Shown here: positions 44,540 through 53,878 of the stretch, piece by piece
How the letters are laid out: each line of letters starts with the position of its first letter
Numbering within the stretch: position 1 is the stretch's first letter
Source of the DNA: Marinoscillum furvescens DSM 4134
GTDB lineage: Bacteria > Bacteroidota > Bacteroidia > Cytophagales > Cyclobacteriaceae
Assembly: GCF_003386095.1 (NCBI RefSeq)
Contig: NZ_QREG01000004.1
Coordinates: 1-64,000 of the forward strand
DNA: 64,000 bases
Direction: 5' to 3'
The notes under the pieces: model-generated
The model's database searches: none
Seen by the model: the letters and a program-made list of their open reading frames with translations, nothing else
What the model was told of the DNA's origin: nothing
Position numbers and translations under genes: made by a program

Positions 44540-45013
44540 ATGTCAGGAGTCAATTATTACACTAAAGAAGGTTTGCAAAAACTCAAAGACGAACTAAATG
44601 AGTTGAAAACCAAAGGCAGAGCCGACATGGCTAAACAAATCGCCGAGGCTCGCGACAAAGGAGATTTGAGTGAAAATGCAGAGTACGATGCGGCGAAAGA
44701 CGCCCAGGGGCTTCTGGAATTGAAAATATCCAAATTAGAAGCGGTAGTAGGAAATGCCCGAGTAATTGACGAATCAAATCTGGATACCTCAAAGGTTGGA
44801 ATTCTCTCCAATGTGAGAATTAAGAATAAGAAAACAGGCATGGAGGTAAAATACCAGATAGTGGCTGAAGAAGAAGCCGACCTGAAGCAAAACAAAATCT
44901 CCATTAAGTCACCTATAGGCAAAGGACTTCTGGGTAAAAAAGTGGGCGAAATCGCCAAAATCAAAGTCCCTGCTGGAGAAATTGAATTTGAGGTACTTGA
45001 AATCTCGTTCTGA
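44540..45013 (+). CDS. greA: Transcription elongation factor GreA
   Basis: A 157-aa factor that stimulates RNA cleavage by backtracked RNA polymerase. It has an N-terminal coiled coil with the acidic tip segment GDLSENAEYDAAKD and a C-terminal FKBP-like domain ending GEIEFEVLEISF. Length is normal for the family. A promoter and a terminator hairpin precede it, so a short leader RNA is likely. Confidence 0.95.
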   Translation: MSGVNYYTKEGLQKLKDELNELKTKGRADMAKQIAEARDKGDLSENAEYDAAKDAQGLLELKISKLEAVVGNARVIDESNLDTSKVGILSNVRIKNKKTGMEVKYQIVAEEEADLKQNKISIKSPIGKGLLGKKVGEIAKIKVPAGEIEFEVLEISF

Positions 45014-45411
45014 TGGCTAGTATTTTTTCACGAATTATTTCCCGAGAAATACCAGCGCATATCGTAGCTGAGAGTGATGAATATTTAGCTTTCCTGGATA
45101 TCAACCCACTTACTCAGGGGCATACACTGGTGATACCCAAAAAGGAAGTGGATTATATCTATGACCTGGATGATGAGACCCTTTCGGGCTTGCATGTTTT
45201 TGCTAAAAAGGTAGCCAAGGGGATAGAGTCAGTGATTGATTGTGAACGTATAGGTGTGACTGTAATCGGGCTGGAAGTGCCACATGCACACGTCCACCTA
45301 ATTCCCATCAATGCTGTGGATGATATGAATTTTGGTCGGATGAAACTGGCTCCAACAAATGAAGAGCTTGCTGAAACTGCTCAGAAAATTAAAGAAGCCA
45401 TTCACTCATGA
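45013..45411 (+). CDS. HIT-family nucleotide hydrolase
   Basis: A 132-aa histidine-triad protein (HinT/Fhit type) that hydrolyses nucleoside phosphoramidates or related nucleotides. The catalytic motif HAHVHLIPI is near residue 96. The start shares one base with the greA stop. Its own stop codon sits inside the stem of the following terminator. Confidence 0.92.
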   Translation: MASIFSRIISREIPAHIVAESDEYLAFLDINPLTQGHTLVIPKKEVDYIYDLDDETLSGLHVFAKKVAKGIESVIDCERIGVTVIGLEVPHAHVHLIPINAVDDMNFGRMKLAPTNEELAETAQKIKEAIHS

Positions 45412-45422
45412 ATGGCTTTTTT
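45395..45422 (+). terminator. Terminator overlapping the HIT gene stop codon
   Basis: AAGCCATTCA (45395-45404) pairs perfectly with TGAATGGCTT (45409-45418) around CTCA, followed by T residues to 45422. The TGA stop of the HIT gene (45409-45411) is the first part of the 3' arm. Confidence 0.85.
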
Positions 45423-45480
45423 CGTGTTAAGCGACTGATCTGACCACTCAGGTAGTTCAAAACGGGAAACCCTCTGATTC

Positions 45481-46710
45481 ATGCAGATTTTGTATTGGCT
45501 TGCTGTTCAGCTTTATCACCTCGCAGTAGGTCTGTTGGCCCCTTTCCACCGGAGAGCTCGTGTGTTTTCCAGAGAGCGGATAGGAGCTATCCAGCGTATA
45601 GAGGATGCCCTGGATGGGCGTAAACCTGGTCCACTTGTATGGGTGCATATAGCGTCAGTGGGGGAGCTAGAACAAGCCAAGCCAATCATTGAGAGGCTAA
45701 AAGCCACAGAGCGCCCACCTCAGGTATTGCTTACTTTTTTCTCACCCTCTGGTTTTAAAGCGGGTCAAACATACAGGTTTGCAGATTTTGTTCACTACCT
45801 ACCCAAAGACACGCCTACAAATGCACGCCGTTTGGTTCGGGCCGTAGCCCCGTCCACAGTAGTGTTTGTCAAGTATGATCTTTGGTATTTCCTGCTCAAA
45901 GAGCTTCACAGGCAAGAGCTTCCCGTGTATGTGGTCTGTGCTCATTTCAGGCCTTCTCAGATGTATTTTGGTATCACACGCAGGTTCTGGTTACAAGTAC
46001 TCAAGCCTATTAAGCATTATTTTGTGCAGAGTGAGGAGGTGGCCATGCTATTGCGACTACACGGTATTCACCAGGTGATAGTAGCTGGAGATACGCGTTT
46101 TGATCGAGTGGCGGCAGTAGTGAATTCGGCACGCAGCTGGCCAAAAATTCAACGTTTTAGAGGTGAAGAACCCCTAATGGTACTGGGTAGTATATGGCCA
46201 TCTGACATGGAGGTGTGGGAGCCGATCATTCGGAAACATGTTAGTACTGTCAAATGGTTGATAGCGCCACATTTAGTTGACTATACTGACCAGTTGTTGT
46301 CATTGCCGCATAGTGTACGCTATACAGATAGTGCTCTTGGTGATCAGCACCGAATATTGATTTTAGATACCATGGGCATGCTGTCTTCAGTCTATGGGCT
46401 AGGTGCCGTAGCTTATGTAGGTGGTGCTTTTCGGGGCGCACTTCACAATGTACTGGAACCCGCAGCACATGGAATGCCCGTATTGGTTGGAGCACACAAA
46501 AAAAATAGTAAATTTCTGGAAGTGGCAGCACTGCAGGAGCGAGGAGGGCTACGGCGTTTTACTCATACAGAAGATCTGGAGCAGGTCTTCCTGCAATTGA
46601 TGGAAAACAAAAGAAAACGAATGGAAATGGCCGAGGCATCAGCTAAATTCATTGAAGAGCACGTGGGTGCTTCTAATTTAATCGTGAAAGAACTTATAAA
46701 ATGGATATGA
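45481..46710 (+). CDS. waaA: 3-deoxy-D-manno-octulosonic acid transferase
   Basis: A 409-aa GT30-family enzyme that adds Kdo to lipid A precursor at the inner membrane. It has one N-terminal membrane anchor, WVHIASVGELEQA, the nucleotide-sugar region GSIWPSDMEVWEPI and GGAFRGALHNVLEPAAHG. It shows the cell makes Kdo-containing LPS. Its 3' end overlaps rsgA by 10 nt. Confidence 0.93.
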   Translation: MQILYWLAVQLYHLAVGLLAPFHRRARVFSRERIGAIQRIEDALDGRKPGPLVWVHIASVGELEQAKPIIERLKATERPPQVLLTFFSPSGFKAGQTYRFADFVHYLPKDTPTNARRLVRAVAPSTVVFVKYDLWYFLLKELHRQELPVYVVCAHFRPSQMYFGITRRFWLQVLKPIKHYFVQSEEVAMLLRLHGIHQVIVAGDTRFDRVAAVVNSARSWPKIQRFRGEEPLMVLGSIWPSDMEVWEPIIRKHVSTVKWLIAPHLVDYTDQLLSLPHSVRYTDSALGDQHRILILDTMGMLSSVYGLGAVAYVGGAFRGALHNVLEPAAHGMPVLVGAHKKNSKFLEVAALQERGGLRRFTHTEDLEQVFLQLMENKRKRMEMAEASAKFIEEHVGASNLIVKELIKWI

Positions 46711-47624
46711 CGGGATTGGTTGTGAAGTCTACAGGGTCTTGGTATCGTGTGCGCTTAGCTACAGGCGGGGAGGTAGAGGCTCGTTTACGCGGAAAATTTA
46801 AGCTAGAAGGCAAAAAAATCACCAACCCCATAGCCGTGGGAGACCAGGTGGTTCTTGAGCAGTTTCAAGACGAATACATCATCAGCTCCATTGCAGATCG
46901 TTCCAACTATATCATACGTCAGTCACCCCGAAAAAAGCACCATGATCACTTACTGGCGGCTAATGTGGATCAAGCCATTATGATCGCCACGCTGAAAATG
47001 CCCCGAACTTCACTCGGATTTATTGATCGGTTTTTAGTTACGCTTGAGACCTTTCGGATTCCCGGTATCATTGTTTTTAATAAGATGGACCTGCTCTCTG
47101 AAGAAGAAAAAGATGATGCGGGCTACCTTTCGTTTCTCTATGAGCAAAAAATAGGTTACAAATGTCTCCAGACAGCTTTTTTGGAAGAAGGTGTACCCGA
47201 AGAGTTGAGCGAGCTACTGCAAGGCAAAAAAACCTTGCTTTCTGGACATAGCGGAGCTGGCAAGTCTACGCTAATCAATATGCTGATCCCCGACGCAGAG
47301 CAAAAAGTCACTGAGATTTCTTCTTTTGCCAATAAGGGTGTGCACACTACCACCTTTGCAGAGATGTTTTTTCTAGATGAAGCTTCAGCCATTATAGATA
47401 CACCCGGCATCAAAGAGCTCGGATTGGCAGAGATTGATCCCGAAGAACTAGCGCATTATTTCCCGGAAATGCGAGACTACCTGGGGGAATGTAAATTTCA
47501 TAACTGCATTCACACCAACGAACCAGGCTGCAAAGTGAAGGAAGCATTGGAGGAAGGTAAGATCTCTTCTGAGCGCTACTATAGCTACCTTTCCATGCTG
47601 GATGATGAGGACAATCGTCGGTAG
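46701..47624 (+). CDS. rsgA: Ribosome small-subunit GTPase RsgA
   Basis: A 307-aa circularly permuted GTPase in late 30S maturation. It has an N-terminal OB fold, G4 as FNKMDLLS, then G1 as GHSGAGKSTLIN and G3 as DTPGIKELG. The C-terminal zinc-binding segment CKFHNCIHTNEPGC follows. The permuted order is diagnostic. Its 3' end overlaps the convergent glycosyltransferase gene by 40 nt. Confidence 0.95.
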   Translation: MDMTGLVVKSTGSWYRVRLATGGEVEARLRGKFKLEGKKITNPIAVGDQVVLEQFQDEYIISSIADRSNYIIRQSPRKKHHDHLLAANVDQAIMIATLKMPRTSLGFIDRFLVTLETFRIPGIIVFNKMDLLSEEEKDDAGYLSFLYEQKIGYKCLQTAFLEEGVPEELSELLQGKKTLLSGHSGAGKSTLINMLIPDAEQKVTEISSFANKGVHTTTFAEMFFLDEASAIIDTPGIKELGLAEIDPEELAHYFPEMRDYLGECKFHNCIHTNEPGCKVKEALEEGKISSERYYSYLSMLDDEDNRR

Positions 47625-48478
47625 CTGGCATTCATCAGTTTTACATATTTAGGTATCAACCCAAAGTTTAAGGTGCGGGTGCACTGCCGGATTTCATACT
47701 GAATGCGTTTGCGTAGCGCTTGCCGTTCATCCTCCGCCGTGCAGAGGTTCAGAGCTTTTTGGCATACGCGGAAAGTCGACTTCTGGTGTTGGTTTCTAAA
47801 GGCAAACTGAGCGTTTGAATGTGAGCCTGAGACAGTGCGTTTTTTCGTGAGGGGAGCAGGATTGAAAATGTAGTGAAACTGCCGTGCAGAGCGAACCCAA
47901 AAGTCAAAGTCTTCATAGCTAAGTGTGTCATCATAGCCATTGAGCGCTGCGAATACTTCGCGTTTCATCATCATGGTAGGTGGGCAGATAAAATAGCGCT
48001 TAATTACTTCCGTAAATATGTCGCCTTGAGGTATTGGCGTAGTGAGCTGGCCATCGGTGTTGCGTGGGTAGTGGGTAGTGCGAATTGCTCCTGACTCATC
48101 ACAAATAAAGGCATCACTAAAGTGCACTCCTGCATGCTCTGTGGCATTTGCAAAATCATTGATACCTGTTTCCACACGTTTTGGTAGTAACATGTCATCG
48201 GCGGCCAGATCAATGATAAAATCTCCGCGAGATTTTTCCAATCCTTTGTTGAATGCCGCGCAGTTGCCTAGATTGTCGGATAAATCAATAAATGGCACTT
48301 CGGTGCCTTCAAGCAGTTTGCGTATAGTGGCTTTGCTGTCGTCTGTGCTGCCATCATCTACTACGATGAGTTCTATATTTTGGTAGGTTTGTGCGCCTAC
48401 AGAGCGGATAGCATCTGCTACGTATTTGTTTTGATTGTGACAAAGACAAATGACCGAAACTAGAGGTAATGATTCCAT
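47585..48478 (-). CDS. Family 2 glycosyltransferase
   Basis: A 297-aa GT-A glycosyltransferase with VSVICLCHNQNKYV, the nucleotide-binding VVDDGSTDDS and the metal-binding DLAADDMLLPKR (DxD-like). It belongs to an envelope-glycan group with the sulfotransferase and GT4 gene on the other strand. Its tail overlaps the end of rsgA by 40 nt. Sugar and acceptor are unknown. Confidence 0.9.
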   Translation of the reverse strand: MESLPLVSVICLCHNQNKYVADAIRSVGAQTYQNIELIVVDDGSTDDSKATIRKLLEGTEVPFIDLSDNLGNCAAFNKGLEKSRGDFIIDLAADDMLLPKRVETGINDFANATEHAGVHFSDAFICDESGAIRTTHYPRNTDGQLTTPIPQGDIFTEVIKRYFICPPTMMMKREVFAALNGYDDTLSYEDFDFWVRSARQFHYIFNPAPLTKKRTVSGSHSNAQFAFRNQHQKSTFRVCQKALNLCTAEDERQALRKRIQYEIRQCTRTLNFGLIPKYVKLMNASYRRLSSSSSMER

Positions 48479-48499
48479 AGGATACTGTCAGGTGTAAAT

Positions 48500-49420
48500 A
48501 TGAGAAGAATAAAATTAGCACGTACACTACAGCAACTCACAGGCTTGTTTCCCGGCAAATATCCTCTTCATAGCAAAGTTGGAACCCGCAATGAACCTTT
48601 TTTTGTCTTTGGTAGTGGTAGAAATGGTAGTACCATGCTCAACCGGATTTTGAACCAACATCCGGCGTTTTTCCTGCCATCAGAGCAGTATTTTCTTGGG
48701 AATAGTATTATCAAATTTAGGCTGTACAATTTTTTGATTTGGCGGGATTTGGTGAAAATCATCGCGGGAGAGCTGCTGCCAGCTACAGGCAGCCATACCT
48801 GGAGTTACGGTCCTGATGCAGTCATCAAAGACCTGTTTCACACGTCGGACAAAAGCCTGCAATACGTGGTGGACAGGATTTTCAGGTCTTATGGTGAAAG
48901 TAGAGAGGTGCAGTTTGCTCGTTGGGGAGATACTACACCCATGAATACACGCTATATGCCCGAAATCACGGATCTTTTTCCTAAAGCAAAATACATCTTT
49001 TTGTTACGTGATGGCCGCGATGTAGTGGCTAGCTATCAAAAGGGTGGAAAAGATTATTTGGGTGAATTGGCCGCACCCATGAGTGCAGCCAGGCACTGGC
49101 TACGCTCTGTGGCTATGTACGAACAAATGCTCAAAAAAACGGATATATTGCTGGTGAGATATGAAAAGCTGGTGCAGGATCCCGAGTTTGAGCTCACACG
49201 ATTGTGCCAAACTTTGGATGTGGAATATGATCCGGGCCTGTTGGACTTTCATTTATCTACTCCTCAGGAAGCTTTGTATCAGGAGCCACAGCACGCCAAT
49301 ATACGCAGACCAATATCTGGCTCTTCTGTTGGTAACTGGCAACGAACACTCGCCAAAGAGGACCTGGATATGATCATGCCACTTTTGCAGGATACACTGG
49401 CTAAATATGGATATGTATGA
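48500..49420 (+). CDS. PAPS-dependent sulfotransferase
   Basis: A 306-aa sulfotransferase-family protein that would move sulfate from PAPS to an acceptor. It has the 5'-phosphosulfate loop FVFGSGRNGSTMLNR near residue 33 and the 3'-phosphate region FLLRDGRDVVASYQKGGKD. It sits 21 nt from a divergent GT2 gene and overlaps a GT4 gene by 4 nt, which suggests sulfation of a surface glycan or glycolipid. Use of PAPS would draw on the sulfate-activation step that feeds the cysH operon at the start of the window. Confidence 0.85.
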   Translation: MRRIKLARTLQQLTGLFPGKYPLHSKVGTRNEPFFVFGSGRNGSTMLNRILNQHPAFFLPSEQYFLGNSIIKFRLYNFLIWRDLVKIIAGELLPATGSHTWSYGPDAVIKDLFHTSDKSLQYVVDRIFRSYGESREVQFARWGDTTPMNTRYMPEITDLFPKAKYIFLLRDGRDVVASYQKGGKDYLGELAAPMSAARHWLRSVAMYEQMLKKTDILLVRYEKLVQDPEFELTRLCQTLDVEYDPGLLDFHLSTPQEALYQEPQHANIRRPISGSSVGNWQRTLAKEDLDMIMPLLQDTLAKYGYV

Positions 49421-50616
49421 ATGTATTTGTGATCCCGTCGTGGTACCCCTCGGAGGCACACCCATCTACAGGAATTTTCTTTAAGGAGCAATCAGAACTA
49501 CTCGCCCGACATGCCCAAAATATACGTTTAGGTATCAGTGTGTGGGGACAGCACGAGCCTAGTCTGTGGCTTCCTGTGCATAAGCCGTTATCGAGCCTGA
49601 TAAAGCTTGCTTCACGTCCATCAATCAAAAAAAAAGACGTTCACTTAAATGAACGTTGTGTGGAGTTTTTCACTCCGGCTTATACCTGGAGCAGGAAGAT
49701 AGGTAAAGGCAATGCTAAAGGTATACAGGAAGCTAACGAGGCAAATTTTCAGCGTTTTACCCAAGCATTTGGCCCACCTGATCTTATTCATGCGCACGTG
49801 GCTTATCCTGCAGGTGTCATTGCGCAAAAACTGGCAAAGAAGCACGGGATTCCGTTTTTGATCACCGAGCACATGAGTCCGTTTCCCATGCCATCGCTCA
49901 AATCGATCTTTAAATCCAAAATACTTCCAGTGCTGGCCACAGCCGATCGTGTATTTGCGGTGAGCAAGGCCCTGGCAATGGACATAAGTAGCTATGCTAT
50001 CGGCAGTGAAGTGCTGTCCAATTTCATTGATGATGAGCAGTTTATGCCAGGTAGTGAGCGCAAGGGGGGTAAGATGTCTCTTTTGGCTGTTGGGCGGTTA
50101 GAAAAGCAAAAGAACTATTCGCTGATGCTGCAGGCCATGGGCAAGCTTCGGGATGCTGGTGTGGATTTTGAATTGAAAATTATTGGAAGTGGTAGTATGG
50201 CCAATACCCTACAGCGTCTCACACAGCAACTATCTCTGGACACACATGTGGAGTGGCTGGGAGAATGCAGTCGAGAGGGGGTGAGTTGTCACATGAAAAA
50301 TGCAGATGTTTTGCTCAACACCAGTATGCATGAAAACCAACCTGTAGCTATTTTGGAAGCACTTGCCTCTGGGCTGGAAGTAGTTACTACCAAATGGGCA
50401 GGTGCGCAAGAGTTTGCCCGTACGGTAAATAGTCACCTGGTGGGGTATTCACCTAAAGAGGTGGTGGCTGCACTTGTTACTTTGAGCAAAGAAGGAGTAA
50501 GACCCAAATCCCAAATTCGCGCTCTATTCGATGCGCATTACAGCACGCGTAAGCAAGTAGATCAGCTTATTAGCCGCTATGAAATGGTTGTTAATCGAGC
50601 TGTTTCCAAAGAGTGA
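49417..50616 (+). CDS. Family 4 glycosyltransferase
   Basis: A 399-aa GT-B enzyme with an N-terminal acceptor half (PSWYPSEAHPSTGIFFKEQ) and a C-terminal donor half with VGRLEKQKNYSLMLQA and the catalytic-type HENQPVAILEALASGLEVV. It is coupled to the sulfotransferase (ATGA overlap), so the two products probably modify the same glycan. The 3' end overlaps the convergent GNAT gene by 26 nt. Confidence 0.9.
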   Translation: MNVFVIPSWYPSEAHPSTGIFFKEQSELLARHAQNIRLGISVWGQHEPSLWLPVHKPLSSLIKLASRPSIKKKDVHLNERCVEFFTPAYTWSRKIGKGNAKGIQEANEANFQRFTQAFGPPDLIHAHVAYPAGVIAQKLAKKHGIPFLITEHMSPFPMPSLKSIFKSKILPVLATADRVFAVSKALAMDISSYAIGSEVLSNFIDDEQFMPGSERKGGKMSLLAVGRLEKQKNYSLMLQAMGKLRDAGVDFELKIIGSGSMANTLQRLTQQLSLDTHVEWLGECSREGVSCHMKNADVLLNTSMHENQPVAILEALASGLEVVTTKWAGAQEFARTVNSHLVGYSPKEVVAALVTLSKEGVRPKSQIRALFDAHYSTRKQVDQLISRYEMVVNRAVSKE

Positions 50617-51457
50617 CCCGCTCAGTACGTATGCCACCCATATTTTCCTTGAAACGAATGAGGCTTTCCTGTGGAGTGCCATTGATAGAGGAGATGCCCA
50701 GGTCTATGTAATGAAATTTACGTTCTTGAAAGTACTGGTATATGTGATGTATCAGCCGCACCATGGGGCTTTCTGACTTGTGATCAGGGTGAGTGGCTGG
50801 TAGGAAGTAATAAGCAACAGCTTCTATAGGGATGGTCATGACCACTGCTGCTATGAGCTGGCTGTCCTTTCTGGCTGTAAACAAAACATACCTTTCGGGA
50901 AAAGTCTCCACCATCTTTTGGAGCATTTCATAGCTGATATTGATTTCCAGGCCCTGCTCTTGTCTACACCTGCTGATAAACTGGTGGACCTCCAGTAGTG
51001 CTTCTTCCGATTCTACCTGGCACGTAAATGAGGCTGGTTTGTCCAGTTTTCTTTTTTCCATGCTATGGAGCCTGTCTTCCAACTTGCCTTCCAATGGGAT
51101 GTAATGGGTGATTTCTGCAACTCGTTGCTGAAAACCAATCAGCTCCAAAATGGTAGGGGATACAGCTCCAGGGTAGAAATGAGGGGCCTGAACTACTTCC
51201 AACTTGCGGACGCCCATATGTTGTAGTGCATTTTCTGTTTTATTCAGGAAATCCAGAAAATCAGATTTTTGTGCATTTTCTATGAAAAACCCACCAATTG
51301 GGCTTTTCGGCATGGAAACTGCTCTTTCACCATCCAAAAAGAAGCTGATTTGAGCGCACTCAGAATGTATTTTTTGATAACTGTCGAGCTTGTGGATTTG
51401 AGCATATTCTGGGGTGAAGTAGAAACAAGGGAGGGGTTCTTGCAGTTTTGTTGACAT
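50591..51457 (-). CDS. FemAB/GNAT-like acyltransferase
   Basis: A 288-aa protein resembling FemAB-type and GNAT_6 acyltransferases. The later half has a GNAT-like sheet with RYVLFTARKDSQLIAAVV and ends YIDLGISSINGTPQESL, similar to the peptidoglycan or lipid-modifying group. There is no signal peptide. Substrate is unknown; the neighbours suggest surface polymer modification. The call is from overall pattern, not from an invariant motif. Confidence 0.65.
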   Translation of the reverse strand: MSTKLQEPLPCFYFTPEYAQIHKLDSYQKIHSECAQISFFLDGERAVSMPKSPIGGFFIENAQKSDFLDFLNKTENALQHMGVRKLEVVQAPHFYPGAVSPTILELIGFQQRVAEITHYIPLEGKLEDRLHSMEKRKLDKPASFTCQVESEEALLEVHQFISRCRQEQGLEINISYEMLQKMVETFPERYVLFTARKDSQLIAAVVMTIPIEAVAYYFLPATHPDHKSESPMVRLIHHIYQYFQERKFHYIDLGISSINGTPQESLIRFKENMGGIRTERVTLWKQLD

Positions 51458-51507
51458 CTATTTTATGGATCGGTGTGTCCTTAAAGTTAGTCAGTTTCTT
51501 TTTTTGA

Positions 51508-52689
51508 ATGACTAAAGCTTCTGCTAAATTGCCCTTTAATAAATACAACGATATCTATTTAAAATTCAAATTGAAGTCAGGACTTACCGCCATATTTTTG
51601 TCTGTAGTACTTCATGCTCAGGCTCAGCTGTTTGACAGCCCAAAGAACATAGCGCTTGTTCGTACGGGTATAGATTATATATACAACATCCAGCCCGACT
51701 CAGCGGAGCTTTATATAGTGAAACTGGAGCATAAACTACCCAATCACCCCTGTGTGCCTATGTTGCGCGCGCTAAATGTGCTGTGGACGCACATACCAGT
51801 GGTTTCAGTAGATTCTGTTTTTAGAGACTTTAGTCAGCACCTTAGGGAATGTATCCGGCTTTCGGCGCATTTGGATGGTGGCCGTCAGGAACATCCCGAG
51901 GCTATCTTTTTTGAGATGTCTGCACGGGGACTGCTCGCAGAGTATTATGCCGATGCTGGTCAATATATGAAGGCACTGTCGGAGGCCGGAAAAGCCTATG
52001 ACCTCATCAAGAGCGGTTTTGAACTTACAGACCAGGTGCCAGACTTTCTACTCACCACGGGAGTTTACAATTACTTTCGTGAAAAATATCCAGAGAAGCA
52101 TCCGGTTTACAAACCGTTGCTGTGGTTTTTTAGAGCCGGAGATGTGGAGCTGGGTCTTGCGCAGATCACTGCTGCCACCGAGCGCGCGTTGCTCACTCAG
52201 GTAGAGGCCTATGTTTATCTGGCATACATCTACCTCAGGTATGAATACAAACCTGAGAAAGCGCAGCGTTTCCTCTGGGAGCTGGCGAAAAAATACCCGA
52301 ACAACTTCTATATCAAAGCCAAGCTTCTGGAGTCTCTTACTCCCAAGGGAGATTTTGAGGAGGCGCCCATGGAGTACATCAAAGAGCTGAAGCAATCTGA
52401 CAGGCCTTACTATCAGCTTGCAGGAAATTCCTTTTATGGACTTTATCTAGAGCAGGTAACTTTGGAGGTGGGGCGTGCGGCTGATTTTTATCGAAAGGCT
52501 CTAGCGTCAGGGTCTCAGATCGTAGGGCATGGTACTTATTACAAAAGTTTGGCCCATCTGGGACTGGGACGTATAGCAGCCAAACAGGGAGATACTGCAG
52601 AGGCTGAATATCATTACGAGCAGGTTTTGGAGATAACAGAAACGGATACCTTTCGGAAAAAGGCTGAGCGTTTGCTAAAGATGTTGTAA
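51508..52689 (+). CDS. Exported TPR-type protein of unknown function
   Basis: A 393-aa helical protein with TPR-like pairs (AQRFLWELAKKYPNN and a final LGRIAAKQGDTAEAEYHYEQ). The ATG at 51508 puts a basic 20-residue stretch before a hydrophobic segment (LTAIFLSVVLHAQAQ). A TTG at 51571 would give a cleaner signal peptide and may be the true start. It is divergent from the GNAT-like gene with a 50-nt gap and shares one base with the IMPACT-family gene downstream. No specific role is recognisable. Confidence 0.75.
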   Translation: MTKASAKLPFNKYNDIYLKFKLKSGLTAIFLSVVLHAQAQLFDSPKNIALVRTGIDYIYNIQPDSAELYIVKLEHKLPNHPCVPMLRALNVLWTHIPVVSVDSVFRDFSQHLRECIRLSAHLDGGRQEHPEAIFFEMSARGLLAEYYADAGQYMKALSEAGKAYDLIKSGFELTDQVPDFLLTTGVYNYFREKYPEKHPVYKPLLWFFRAGDVELGLAQITAATERALLTQVEAYVYLAYIYLRYEYKPEKAQRFLWELAKKYPNNFYIKAKLLESLTPKGDFEEAPMEYIKELKQSDRPYYQLAGNSFYGLYLEQVTLEVGRAADFYRKALASGSQIVGHGTYYKSLAHLGLGRIAAKQGDTAEAEYHYEQVLEITETDTFRKKAERLLKML

Positions 52690-53291
52690 TGAATGAATTT
52701 TTTACCATAGAAGCTCCTTCAGAGGGGCTTTTCAAAGAAAAGGGAAGCAAATTTTTGGCGTATGCCTATCCGGTAGAAAGCGAAGCAGACGTCAAAAACC
52801 GATTGGAAGAGCTGCGCAAACAATATTATGATGCCCGCCATCATTGCTATGCCTACATTATTGGTCTGAAAAAGCAGGCGTATCGTGCCAATGACGATGG
52901 TGAGCCGAACCACTCGGCAGGAGATCCCATATTGGGGCAGATTCGTTCGATGAATCTGACCAATTGTCTCGTAGTAGTGGTGCGCTATTTTGGTGGTACA
53001 AAACTAGGTGTGGGGGGATTGATAGCAGCGTATAAAACAGCAGCAGAAGAGGCGCTAAAGCAGGCCAAAATACGAACGATATATTCTCAGACAACATTTG
53101 ATTTGACCTTTTCCTATGAAGCTACTGCAGAAGTGGAACGTGCGTTGGCTGGATTTGATATCCACTACCTGGAAAAAAACTATACAGACTCCTGTCAGTT
53201 TGTAGGGCTTCTCAAAGATGAAGATGTGCCACTGCTGGAGGCAAAGCTGGAATTGACAGAAGGCGTACGGCTGACTTTTGCTGCGGATTAG
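52689..53291 (+). CDS. IMPACT/YigZ-family protein
   Basis: A 200-aa protein of the YigZ/IMPACT family, with the signature RYFGGTKLGVGGLIAAY and the earlier DDGEPNHSAGDPIL. Family members have been linked to ribosome or peptidase-related functions, but the biochemical role is unsettled. The start shares one base with the upstream stop (TAATG), and the end overlaps the convergent exonuclease gene by 4 nt. Confidence 0.9.
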   Translation: MNEFFTIEAPSEGLFKEKGSKFLAYAYPVESEADVKNRLEELRKQYYDARHHCYAYIIGLKKQAYRANDDGEPNHSAGDPILGQIRSMNLTNCLVVVVRYFGGTKLGVGGLIAAYKTAAEEALKQAKIRTIYSQTTFDLTFSYEATAEVERALAGFDIHYLEKNYTDSCQFVGLLKDEDVPLLEAKLELTEGVRLTFAAD

Positions 53292-53878
53292 ATATAACCT
53301 TTGTCCAGCAACATCTTGTAGATTTTGATGCATACCCAGGCGTCCGTGGCTGCGTAGGAGAGCTGACCAGTGGTAAGCTCCCTGGACTCCCAGTTGGAGG
53401 TTTGCTGGCTTTTACTTATTCTGGATTTTAGAAATATTCCTGACAGGCTTTTCATTCCGATTTGGCGAATGCCGAGCTCTCCGGCTATGTCGTTGAGGTC
53501 TACAAATCCGGCTGGTCGGAAGTTTCTGCATTTCTTAAGCTCTTTCAGATCATCCCTGATGCTGATGCCTACTTTTACAATGTCAGGATCTTCCAGTAGG
53601 TTTTTAAGCAGATTAGAGATGCCCAGATCTTTGATGCGGATGATAAAAGCGTCTGTAAGGGTGGAGAGTTGGATCAGGGCAGTTTGGTTGTACTCGCCTT
53701 TGTTAAACGTGGGCTTGGTCTCGGTATCGAACCCGAGGATCATCTCATGCTCCAGCAGCTGCATGGCTGCCAACATGGATTTTTCAGAATCTACCAGATG
53801 AATCTTACCCCCAAATCTGATCAGGGGGAGATGCTTAATGTCTTCTTTGGCTATTTCACTTGGAAACATAGTACTCAT
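53288..53878 (-). CDS. RNase D-like 3'-5' exonuclease
   Basis: A 196-aa single-domain DEDDy exonuclease. The acidic residues are visible in GFDTETKPTF (Asp and Glu), GISIRDDLKEL (Asp) and YAATDAWVCIKIY (Tyr and Asp). It lacks the HRDC domains of full RNase D. Its start overlaps the nhaC stop by 4 nt, so it is translationally coupled to the antiporter gene, a pairing without an obvious reason. Confidence 0.88.
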   Translation of the reverse strand: MSTMFPSEIAKEDIKHLPLIRFGGKIHLVDSEKSMLAAMQLLEHEMILGFDTETKPTFNKGEYNQTALIQLSTLTDAFIIRIKDLGISNLLKNLLEDPDIVKVGISIRDDLKELKKCRNFRPAGFVDLNDIAGELGIRQIGMKSLSGIFLKSRISKSQQTSNWESRELTTGQLSYAATDAWVCIKIYKMLLDKGYI

